DNA of 12,074 nt from Candidatus Wolframiiraptor sp. EX4484-121 (lineage in GTDB: Archaea > Thermoproteota > Nitrososphaeria_A > Caldarchaeales > Wolframiiraptoraceae): positions 1-12,074 of the forward strand of contig NJEK01000042.1 in NCBI GenBank assembly GCA_002255105.1, given 5' to 3'. The notes beneath the pieces were generated by a model. That model had not been told where the DNA came from. It saw nothing but the letters and a program-made list of their open reading frames with translations, and did not search any database. The translations under genes were made by a program, and so were the position numbers. This document shows positions 1 through 5,937 of this stretch, in pieces (the stretch's first letter is position 1; every line of letters begins with the position of its first letter).

Positions 1-308
1 AGCCCTAAGAATATCCTGTTCGGATACATGACGGCGAGCGTAGCGAATGCCTGCGCGATTATCGCCGGATTATATCTCAGAATCGGGGCGGTTACGGCCG
101 TCCCTATATCTACCTTCACGGTCCTCTCGGCGAGGGCGGGGATCATGACCCAGCCGAAGCCGCATCCCTTCGCCCCCCGATGACCAAATGGGTGGAAATG
201 GTCTCCAAGAGATAGCGAGTCGAATCCCCGTCTCTCGGCGAGGACTCCGAGTTTAAGAAGCTTCAGATCCGAGGTCGGCCCTTGACCGAGGTAAAATCCA
301 TACCTCAT
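1..308 (-). CDS. F420-dependent LLM-class oxidoreductase, 5' part (partial)
   Basis: Open from an ATG at 308 to the left edge, about 102 residues, with no stop reached. The N-terminus reads MRYGFYLGQGP and continues with an LAERRGFDSL helix, GDHFHPF, a PALAERT segment, VDIGTAVTAPILRYNPAIIA, then AQAFATLAVMYPNRIFLGL. These are the N-terminal strands of the (beta/alpha)8 luciferase-like fold, in the order typical of the F420-dependent glucose-6-phosphate dehydrogenase-like group. Such enzymes use coenzyme F420 for hydride transfer in the cytoplasm; the substrate here is unknown. The ATG is preceded by GGGTGG six bases upstream and by a TTAATAA box about 40 bases upstream. An in-frame stop at 347-345 limits extension, and a TTG at 329 is the only other upstream start. 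Family assignment is firm; exact activity is not. The gene is cut by the window edge, not visibly broken. Confidence 0.85.
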   Translation of the reverse strand, partial: MRYGFYLGQGPTSDLKLLKLGVLAERRGFDSLSLGDHFHPFGHRGAKGCGFGWVMIPALAERTVKVDIGTAVTAPILRYNPAIIAQAFATLAVMYPNRIFLG

Positions 309-344
309 CCTCGGCCACCCTCTCCTCAACAGTCTCCCGTTAAC

Positions 345-351
345 TTATTAA
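345..351 (-). promoter_or_regulatory. TATA-like box for the LLM oxidoreductase gene
   Basis: On the minus strand the sequence reads GGGTTAATAAGTTAACGG, with TTAATAA 37-43 bases before the ATG at 308. The same box at nearly the same distance precedes the acetate kinase gene, and both genes carry a GGGTGG/GGGTGA ribosome-binding site, so transcripts with very short leaders are expected. Confidence 0.5.
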
Positions 352-573
352 CCCTCCTCCTCAAAACTTAAGCTACATCCCACCATACCTCTAGCGGTCA
401 TCAACAACCCCATCCTCCCTCAGCTACATCCCTAATCGATTCGAGCTAATTCAGCCCAGCTTCTTACAGATGCTTCAAGGCGGTCCGTTAACGATCTTTC
501 AAGAAGCTCTCTATGCGGTTATAGCCATAAATCCTCTTGAAACCATTTGGGAGGAAACACGTTTCCGCTAAAG

Positions 574-581
574 TTAATTAA
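574..581 (+). promoter_or_regulatory. TATA-like box for the GlmU-like/ACP operon
   Basis: TAAAGTTAATTAATGG places TTAATTAA 30-37 bases before the ATG at 611. Archaeal transcription usually starts about 25 bases after the box centre, so the transcript would begin at roughly 603-608 and be leaderless or nearly so. This argues for the ATG at 611 and against the in-frame ATG at 581, which lies in the box itself. Confidence 0.5.
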
Positions 582-610
582 TGGTCGATGGAGAATTTTA
601 TATTGGAATT

Positions 611-1900
611 ATGAAGATAAGCATATTTGAGGACGGATTTGCGGAAAACCTCAACCCCCTTACCCTCACTCGCCCGGTGTTCGCGCTCAGATGTGGTGTA
701 AGGCTCCTCTATGAGAAGGTCTTGGACAGGTATCAGGATGCCTACGTATCTCTTTTCATGAGGGATTGGCTGGCTGAGGCATTTCTCGAGAAGACCTCCC
801 ACCGCGGGCGGATAAGGGCTGTGAATGACTTGCGTTGGCTTAGGAGCGACAGCCACCTAATAGCGAATGGGAGATGGCTGTTTGACGAAAACCTCGTCGA
901 ATTTGAGGAGATGGTCGCGGTGAAGGATGATACCATAGTATATGCCTACCTGAAAGAGGATACCTTGAATAAGGGTTTGAAGACTTCGGAAAACCTAGCT
1001 GAGCTGCTGGATTGGGCTAGGGAGGAGGTGGGGGTCAAGAGATTGGATGAGGCCAAGGTCATAAACTATCCATGGGATCTCATCGTCTGGAATGGTGAGG
1101 AGCTAAGGAGGGAGATCCTCCAATTAAAAGACAGTCTGCCGAAAGAGGATCTAGGCGGCCTCCAGTCCATTAGCGTGGTCGGTGAAAGGGAGGATCTCTT
1201 GATAGCTAAGGGCGCCAAAATCTATCCGAATGTGGTCTTCGATACGAGCAGCGGACCAATATTGGTCGATGAGGGCGCCAAGATCCTCTCCTTCTCGATA
1301 ATCCAAGGGCCGAGCTACATTGGGAAGGATAGCTGGATAGTTGGCGGGAAGATTAGGGAGGGAACAAGCATCGGACCCGTGTGCAGGGTCGGCGGTGAGG
1401 TGGAGGAGACAATAATCCATGGTTATACAAATAAGTATCACGCCGGATTCATCGGACACAGCTATATAGGAGAATGGGTAAACCTCGGGGCCCTAACGAC
1501 GACGAGCGACCTCAAGAACGATTACAGCAACGTGGAGGTCTATATAAACGGCAAACTGATCAATACGGGCCATCTAAAGGTAGGCTCATTTATCGGAGAT
1601 CACACAAAGACCGGGATAGGAGCCACCTTCACCACAGGCTCGACGGTCGGAGTCATGTGTAATCTCATTCCAAGCGGAGGCCCCCTCCCAAAGTATATCC
1701 CATCATTCGTCTGGATCTATCGAGGAAGGATGAGTAAGGGATTGGGTTTAGATCCCATGTTGAGGACCGCGCGGAAGGTCATGATGAGGAGGGGGATTGA
1801 GATGAGTGAGGCGGAGGAGAGGCTTTACAGGTATCTTTACGAGAAGACGAGGCAGGAGAGGGAAAGATTGATTAAGATTTATAGAAGGCGTGGGAGGTGA
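611..1900 (+). CDS. GlmU-like sugar nucleotidyltransferase / left-handed beta-helix acyltransferase
   Basis: A 429-residue protein. It resembles the alternative GlmU family (UDP-GlcNAc diphosphorylase/glucosamine-1-phosphate N-acetyltransferase) known from Bacteroidetes and other lineages. The N-terminus MKISIFEDGFAENLNPLTLT then RPVFALRCG (residues 1-29) is that family's atypical nucleotidyltransferase start, without the classic GxGTRM loop. YPWDLIVWN lies at 153-161. From about 195 hexapeptide repeats form a left-handed beta-helix: GPSYIG, GGKIREGTSIGPVCRVGGEVE, IIHGYTNKYH (catalytic-type His), GHSYIGEWVNLGA, SDLKNDYS, GDHTKTGIG, then PSFVWIY. The C-terminus (about 385-429) is a charged helix. 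An in-frame ATG at 581 would add ten residues outside the family start, and the TATA box favours 611. It leads the operon and its stop lies 7 bases before the ACP start. Family is firm; the nucleotide and sugar used are not readable, and the beta-helix could act as acyl- or acetyltransferase. Confidence 0.85.
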   Translation: MKISIFEDGFAENLNPLTLTRPVFALRCGVRLLYEKVLDRYQDAYVSLFMRDWLAEAFLEKTSHRGRIRAVNDLRWLRSDSHLIANGRWLFDENLVEFEEMVAVKDDTIVYAYLKEDTLNKGLKTSENLAELLDWAREEVGVKRLDEAKVINYPWDLIVWNGEELRREILQLKDSLPKEDLGGLQSISVVGEREDLLIAKGAKIYPNVVFDTSSGPILVDEGAKILSFSIIQGPSYIGKDSWIVGGKIREGTSIGPVCRVGGEVEETIIHGYTNKYHAGFIGHSYIGEWVNLGALTTTSDLKNDYSNVEVYINGKLINTGHLKVGSFIGDHTKTGIGATFTTGSTVGVMCNLIPSGGPLPKYIPSFVWIYRGRMSKGLGLDPMLRTARKVMMRRGIEMSEAEERLYRYLYEKTRQERERLIKIYRRRGR

Positions 1901-1907
1901 TCTCCAT

Positions 1908-2150
1908 ATGAGCGATGTTGAAGAGAGAGTTAAGAAGATAATAGCCCAACAGTTCGGCGTAGATCCAGGAGAACTGAGAGAGGACATGACGTTCGCCGAG
2001 GATTTAATGGCTGAGTCCATAGACATAGTGGAGCTCATAGCCGCCCTAGAGGAGGAATTTGGGGTCGAGATACCGGAGGAGGAAGCGCAGAAAAATAAGA
2101 CGATCGGTGAGGCTATAGAGTATATGAAGAAGAAGCTTGGAGTTGGCTGA
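1908..2150 (+). CDS. acpP: Acyl carrier protein
   Basis: An 80-residue acidic protein with the ACP four-helix pattern. Helix 1 is EERVKKIIAQQFGV, then a FAEDL segment, the attachment motif MAESIDIVELIAALEEEFGVEIP, and a final helix IGEAIEYMKKKLG. Ser37 in A-E-S-I-D is the expected 4'-phosphopantetheine attachment site; E-S-I replaces the common D-S-L. ACP carries acyl intermediates as thioesters in the cytoplasm. The ATG at 1908 was chosen because GGGAGGTGA at 1892-1900 is a near-perfect ribosome-binding site seven bases upstream; an earlier in-frame start would overlap the preceding gene. The next gene is holo-ACP synthase, the enzyme that would load Ser37. ACPs are uncommon in Archaea, so the acyl group and user are unclear; the upstream beta-helix acyltransferase-like protein is a candidate partner. 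Confidence 0.93.
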   Translation: MSDVEERVKKIIAQQFGVDPGELREDMTFAEDLMAESIDIVELIAALEEEFGVEIPEEEAQKNKTIGEAIEYMKKKLGVG

Positions 2151-2165
2151 CGTTTGGGGTTATCT

Positions 2166-2546
2166 ATGACTTTAAAGATTGGGATCGATATACAGGACTT
2201 GGAGAGGTTTAGAAGAGCGGTGCGGAGATATGGCAGGAGATTCCTGAAACACATCCTAACCGAGAATGAGATAAGTTATTGTATGAGATTCAGGGATCCG
2301 ATACCTCATCTCGCCGCCCGATTCTCGGGGAAGGAGGCCCTCATCAAGGCTTTGGGGGATGTGGGGGATTGGGCGCCAAGCTGGCATAGCATGGAGATAG
2401 TCTCATCCGATGGGAAACCCGTCTTCAAGTTCGATGCGAAGACGCGTAACATGTTAGAGAGGCTCGGGGTCGAGGAGGTGGAGGTCAGCTTATCTCATAG
2501 TGGGAGATACGTGGTCGCCGTCGCCATAATCCGCAAGGTTAATTAG
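2166..2546 (+). CDS. acpS: Holo-[acyl carrier protein] synthase (4'-phosphopantetheinyl transferase)
   Basis: A 126-residue AcpS-type enzyme, a usual length for the single-domain trimeric form. It transfers 4'-phosphopantetheine from CoA to the conserved Ser of ACP, using Mg2+. Visible motifs are IGIDIQDLERF at 5-15 (metal-binding Asp8), LTENEI at 31-36, ARFSGKEALIKALG at 51-64 (metal-binding Glu57), a GKPVF segment, and VSLSHSGRYVVAVAI near the end. All key positions are present. The ATG at 2166 sits five bases after GGGGT; a TTG at 2154 in the same frame would add four residues but has no binding site. The gene begins 15 bases after the ACP stop, so the carrier and its activating enzyme are a coupled pair. 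Confidence 0.93.
   Translation: MTLKIGIDIQDLERFRRAVRRYGRRFLKHILTENEISYCMRFRDPIPHLAARFSGKEALIKALGDVGDWAPSWHSMEIVSSDGKPVFKFDAKTRNMLERLGVEEVEVSLSHSGRYVVAVAIIRKVN
2539..2545 (+). promoter_or_regulatory. Possible internal TATA-like box before nagB
   Basis: AAGGTTAATTAGG overlaps the acpS stop codon and places TTAATTA 24-30 bases before the GTG start of nagB. This spacing would give an independent, leaderless nagB transcript. The TAA/TAG stop context could produce such a string by chance, so this is weak. Confidence 0.25.
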
Positions 2547-2568
2547 GTCGGCTCGCGAGGTCTGCTCC

Positions 2569-3324
2569 GTGCCTATCAAGGTTATAATCACGAAAGATTA
2601 TGATGAGATGAGCAAGCTCGCCGCAAAGATTATAGCTGATGCCATAAGGTCTAAGCCCGACATAGTTCTTGGACTCGCGACCGGCGGAACCCCAATTGGA
2701 TGTTATCGGGAGCTGGTTAGGATGTATAGGGAAGAGGGGTTGGACTTTAGCAGGGTGACTACCTTTAACCTAGACGAATATGTTGGGCTTCCTCCGACCC
2801 ACGAGCAGAGCTATCACTATTACATGGACGTAAACCTATTCAACCACGTAAACATTAGAAGGGAAAACATCCACATACCAGATGGGTTGGCAGAGGATCT
2901 TGAGAGACACTGCAGGGAATACGAGGAGATGATCAAGAAGGCGGGGGGAATAGATTTGCAGCTCCTCGGGATAGGAAGGAACGGTCACATAGGGTTCAAT
3001 GAGCCGGGATCGCCTTTCGACTCTAGGACAAGGGTTGTAAAGCTCACGGAGACGACGAGGCGGGATAACGCGAGGTTCTTCAAGTCCTTGGATGAGGTTC
3101 CAACACACGCGATAACCATGGGATTATCAACGATAATGGAGGCGAGGAAGATAATACTTCTTGCGAGCGGAGAGGCCAAGGCCGACGCGATCGCGAAGAG
3201 CGTTGAGGGGCCGAAGACGGTCATGGTTCCGGCATCGATCCTCCAAGATCATCCAGACTCCACCTTCATAATCGATAGAGAGGCCGCCTCAAAGCTCAAG
3301 GGACGCTACCAGAGAACCTTCTAA
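2569..3324 (+). CDS. nagB: Glucosamine-6-phosphate deaminase
   Basis: A 251-residue NagB. It converts glucosamine-6-phosphate to fructose-6-phosphate and ammonia in the cytoplasm, feeding amino sugars into glycolysis. Motifs in order: LGLATGGTP at 34-42 (phosphate-binding loop), TTFNLDEYVGL with Asp69 (general base position), GIGRNGHIGFNEPGS at 134-148 with His140 and Glu145, SRTRVV, NARFF, and a C-terminal IIDREAASKL. The Asn before Gly-His, where E. coli NagB has Asp141, also occurs in the Bacillus-type enzymes, which this protein resembles most from memory. Start is GTG at 2569, with GAGGT seven bases upstream. It lies 22 bases after acpS and its stop overlaps the acetate kinase stop on the other strand. 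Length and motifs indicate an intact enzyme, possibly acquired from Bacteria. Confidence 0.95.
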   Translation: MPIKVIITKDYDEMSKLAAKIIADAIRSKPDIVLGLATGGTPIGCYRELVRMYREEGLDFSRVTTFNLDEYVGLPPTHEQSYHYYMDVNLFNHVNIRRENIHIPDGLAEDLERHCREYEEMIKKAGGIDLQLLGIGRNGHIGFNEPGSPFDSRTRVVKLTETTRRDNARFFKSLDEVPTHAITMGLSTIMEARKIILLASGEAKADAIAKSVEGPKTVMVPASILQDHPDSTFIIDREAASKLKGRYQRTF

Positions 3325-4493
3325 TACTCTTTTCTCATAAGCCCTTTAACGATCTTCATGGTCTCATATGCTATCAATTTCTCCTCATCTGTCGGAATCG
3401 TTAGAATCTTAACTCTTGAGGAGTTCTTGCTGATCACTGCCTCAGTACCGATTGCCTTAGCATTCTTCTCCTCATCCAGCTCCACTCCCATGAAGTCCAG
3501 GCCCTCACATACCATCGACCTTATATGAGGGGAGTTTTCCCCTATCCCGGCTGTGAAGATTAGTGCGTCAAAGCCTCCGAGGGCCGCCGCATAGGCTCCA
3601 ATCCATTTCTTGATCCTGTAGGTGAACATGTCGATCGCGAGCTTACATCTCACATCTCCCTTTTCCGCGCGGCTCAATATCTCTCTGATATCGTTGCTCA
3701 CCCCCAATTCTTCTACCTCGATCCCGGTTTTCTTCAGGAGATAGAAGATTACCCCTGGGTCGAGATCCCCACACCTCGTCCCCATCATCACCCCTCCAAG
3801 TGGGGTTAAGCCCATGCTCGTGTCGATAGATTTACCCCCATCCACCGCGCAGATCGTGACACCGTTTCCGAGATGGCATATGATCAGCTTCAATTCATTC
3901 AGAGGCTTTCCTAGAATCTCGGAGCACCTCGTGGAGACATATTGACAGGAGATTCCATGAAATCCATATTTTCTCACCCCATACTTAAGATAAAATTCGT
4001 AGGGAATGGGGTAAAGATAAGCCCTCTCCGGGATCGTTTGATGGAAGGACGTATCAAAGACCGCGACTTGAGGGACTCCCGGAAATATCTTCCTCGCAGC
4101 CTCTATCCCGGCTAAATTATGTGGATTATGTAATGGAGCGAGATAGGAGTATTCCCTTAAGACCTTGATTACTTCGTCCGTTATCAGGGTGGGTTTGAGA
4201 AATATGCTCCCCCCGTGAACGACCCTGTGGCCGACGGCTGAGATCTCCGATCGATCTCTTATCACGCCAATCTTTTTATTAAGTAGATAGCTGATCACAA
4301 TCTCCAATCCTCTCACATGATTCCTTATGGGCATCTCCTCGAAGATCTCACCTTCCTCAGTTCTGTATCTTATATAGGATCCCTTCTCACCTATCCTAGC
4401 AACTATTCCCCTCGCCATAACTCTCCGCCCATCCATGTCTATCAGCTGGTACTTGATCGACGAGCTGCCGCAATTTAGAACTAAGATCTTCAA
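3321..4493 (-). CDS. ackA: Acetate kinase
   Basis: A 390-residue ASKHA-fold kinase that interconverts acetate plus ATP and acetyl-phosphate plus ADP. Motifs: MKILVLNCGSSSIKYQL with Asn7, VGHRVVHGG with Arg90, LAPLHNPHN with His122, VAVFDTSFHQT with Asp147, KYGFHGIS with His179, CHLGNG, MGTRCGDLDP with Arg240, FTAGIGENSP at 313-322, and IPTDEEKLIA near the end. All active-site residues are present. Start is TTG at 4493, with GGGTGA seven bases upstream and a TATA-like box 36-42 bases upstream; the family start MK.LVLN confirms it. One oddity is that after KKTGIEVEE (about residue 262) it runs directly into LGVSNDIREI, without the LN..SG loop usual between these segments. No phosphotransacetylase is in the window. 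Its stop overlaps that of nagB tail to tail. Confidence 0.95.
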   Translation of the reverse strand: MKILVLNCGSSSIKYQLIDMDGRRVMARGIVARIGEKGSYIRYRTEEGEIFEEMPIRNHVRGLEIVISYLLNKKIGVIRDRSEISAVGHRVVHGGSIFLKPTLITDEVIKVLREYSYLAPLHNPHNLAGIEAARKIFPGVPQVAVFDTSFHQTIPERAYLYPIPYEFYLKYGVRKYGFHGISCQYVSTRCSEILGKPLNELKLIICHLGNGVTICAVDGGKSIDTSMGLTPLGGVMMGTRCGDLDPGVIFYLLKKTGIEVEELGVSNDIREILSRAEKGDVRCKLAIDMFTYRIKKWIGAYAAALGGFDALIFTAGIGENSPHIRSMVCEGLDFMGVELDEEKNAKAIGTEAVISKNSSRVKILTIPTDEEKLIAYETMKIVKGLMRKEY

Positions 4494-4528
4494 AATCCAC
4501 TCACCCGTTGACGAGATCTATCTCAAGG

Positions 4529-4535
4529 TTATTAA
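4529..4535 (-). promoter_or_regulatory. TATA-like box for ackA
   Basis: The minus strand reads CAAAAGTTAATAACC, with TTAATAA 36-42 bases before the TTG start at 4493 and the GGGTGA binding site in between. The spacing predicts transcription starting near 4507, giving a leader of about 15 bases. Confidence 0.5.
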
Positions 4536-4625
4536 CTTTTGATTTACCTGCGGCTGGGAGCGGGTTCATGGTTGGGAGATTGGGGGAGCCGCTTATAAGC
4601 ATGTTAAAGCCGGCAATTCTATGAA

Positions 4626-4652
4626 GAGTTAATTAAGGATGAGGCTTAACTC
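4626..4652 (+). promoter_or_regulatory. TATA-like box within an inverted repeat, upstream of the MBL gene
   Basis: GAGTTAA at 4626-4632 and TTAACTC at 4646-4652 form a 7-base inverted repeat with a 13-base spacer. The TATA-like TTAATTAA (4629-4636) lies inside the left arm. A second candidate, CTTATAAG, lies at about 4591-4598. The predicted transcript would carry a leader of about 50 bases before the ATG at 4712. A repeat covering a TATA box is a common place for a repressor, but no regulator is identified. Confidence 0.35.
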
Positions 4653-4711
4653 CTGATGGAAGATGGGTCGAGGCAGGTCTTAGGTCTGTAAGCTTTCTGG
4701 GTGGGATGGAG

Positions 4712-5878
4712 ATGTTTAACCTCTGGATATTGGATGGGGTCGATAGCGTGGGTGGAAACAAGATAGCCTTAACCAGGAATGGTGAGGGAATATTCCTAGA
4801 CTTCGGCGTGAATATGAAGAGGAAGCGGGCATACGAGGTTAGCTACAGGGTTCTCGCGATAGCGAATAAGATGTTCTATCATCTATACTCCGAGATCCTC
4901 CCGAGGATTAGGGGGATCTACCGCTCAGATCTAATCGAACTCGATGAGAGGGTGGCGGAGATGCTGGCCAATCAACCTGCCGCATTCGGATTCCTAGTCG
5001 AGGACGCATCCCTAGCCTATACGGGAGACATAAGGATTCACGGCCCCCGAAGGGATTTGACCGAGAGATTCTTGGAGATGGTTCGCGGGGTGGATTACCT
5101 CTTAATCGAGGGGACGAGGATAGATACCTCGACGAACATCTCCGAGGAGAACGTCTTGAAGAGGATCGGGGAATATATCGCGGAGAAGCCCGGGAAGTTC
5201 GCGTGCATCATAGTCTCCTCAACAGACCTCGACAGGGTTAGGGGTATAATCGAGATAGCTAGGAGGCTTGGGAGGACTCCGATACTATCGCCCAGGCTCG
5301 CCTACTTGATAGACAAGCTCATGGAGACTGGGAGCAAGATAACCCTACCGAATCTAAAGAACGTATGCATCTATTTTGAGAGGAGATCCCTCCGGGGAGG
5401 AGGCTACGACCTAAGCCCACGCCATTATCGAAGGTGGATGAGGGAAGTTTATGAGAGCAGGTTGGATGGTAAGAAGGATGGTGAGCTGAGGAAGGCGGAG
5501 GAGATCTCAAAAGATCAAGGCAGATACGTCTTAATAGCGAATAGCCTGGATTACGTCTTAGAGATAGCCCAGATCAGGCCAGATCCGGGATCGAGGTTGA
5601 TAGTCTCCACAAGCGAGCCCCATGATGAGGAGCAGGAGATAAGCTGGGAAAAGTTCTTGGAGTGGGTTGATCTGCTCAGACTCGACATGAGGACGGCGCA
5701 CTCCTCGGGCCACGCCGATCGGGAGAGCCTCATAAGAATTATAGAGGAAATCGATCCGAGGGTGGTGATCCCGATACATACCGAGAGGCCATATGAGTTT
5801 CAGAGACTTAGGAGGATCGGGGATATAAGATGTGAGGTGATACTGCCTCACGTGAGCAGGAGCATAGCCCTAAAGTAA
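4712..5878 (+). CDS. Beta-CASP/RNase J-like MBL-fold protein lacking the HxHxDH core
   Basis: A 388-residue protein recognisable at both ends as an MBL-fold protein with an RNA-specificity domain (RNase J/CPSF-like). The N-terminus is LDGVDSVGGNKIAL then GIFLDFGVN (about 8-34), followed by LPRIRGIYRSDLIEL. The metal-binding HxHxDH and the following His motif should come next. Instead the chain goes from RVAEMLAN (about 81-88) straight to QPAAFGFLVED and LAYTGDIRIHG (Asp106). Later motifs are kept: LLIEGTRID (Glu133), SSGHA (His334) and VIPIHTE (His356). As written it lacks most zinc ligands and should be inactive as a nuclease. The reading frame is intact across the join. Start ATG 4712 has GGTGGG six bases upstream; ATG 4706 overlaps that site. 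nurA follows after 59 bases. Confidence 0.8.
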   Translation: MFNLWILDGVDSVGGNKIALTRNGEGIFLDFGVNMKRKRAYEVSYRVLAIANKMFYHLYSEILPRIRGIYRSDLIELDERVAEMLANQPAAFGFLVEDASLAYTGDIRIHGPRRDLTERFLEMVRGVDYLLIEGTRIDTSTNISEENVLKRIGEYIAEKPGKFACIIVSSTDLDRVRGIIEIARRLGRTPILSPRLAYLIDKLMETGSKITLPNLKNVCIYFERRSLRGGGYDLSPRHYRRWMREVYESRLDGKKDGELRKAEEISKDQGRYVLIANSLDYVLEIAQIRPDPGSRLIVSTSEPHDEEQEISWEKFLEWVDLLRLDMRTAHSSGHADRESLIRIIEEIDPRVVIPIHTERPYEFQRLRRIGDIRCEVILPHVSRSIALK

Positions 5879-5911
5879 TACGCATTCATTTTCACCCAAC
5901 TCCCCAAACAA

Positions 5912-5916
5912 TTAAT
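5912..5916 (+). promoter_or_regulatory. TATA-like box for nurA-herA
   Basis: CAAACAATTAATCTC in an AT-rich gap has its centre about 25 bases before the ATG at 5938, predicting a leaderless or near-leaderless nurA transcript. The gap (5879-5937) also contains the 3' end of the MBL gene transcript, with only a short ATTTT tract as possible termination signal. Confidence 0.4.
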
Positions 5917-5937
5917 CTCATTAGCTAGATGTGATTC

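Larger units (their letters stand above)
309..610. promoter_or_regulatory. Divergent intergenic region between LLM oxidoreductase and GlmU-like operon
   Basis: About 300 bases without a gene. It holds a promoter on each side (listed separately), an exact 11-base direct repeat AGCTACATCCC at 371-381 and 422-432 (51 bases apart), and an 8-base perfect inverted repeat TTTCAAGA (497-504) / TCTTGAAA (535-542). The bases between the arms can form smaller CTAT/ATAG pairings. I see no tRNA T-loop, no credible small protein and no CRISPR-like repeat. The repeats could be regulator sites for either operon, which is inference only. Confidence 0.5.

Noticed and set aside
201..240. tRNA-like T-loop string GAGTCGAATCCCC
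   Set aside because: It lies inside the LLM oxidoreductase coding sequence and no acceptor or anticodon stems can be drawn around it.
1748..2254. A 168-codon minus-strand frame across the GlmU-like end, ACP and acpS
   Set aside because: It is antisense to three coherent genes and gives a Ser/Pro-rich sequence with no family resemblance.
2974..2994. NagB has Asn138 where E. coli has catalytic Asp141
   Set aside because: The GRNGHIGFNEP form is normal in Bacillus-type NagB, so it is not a lost active site.
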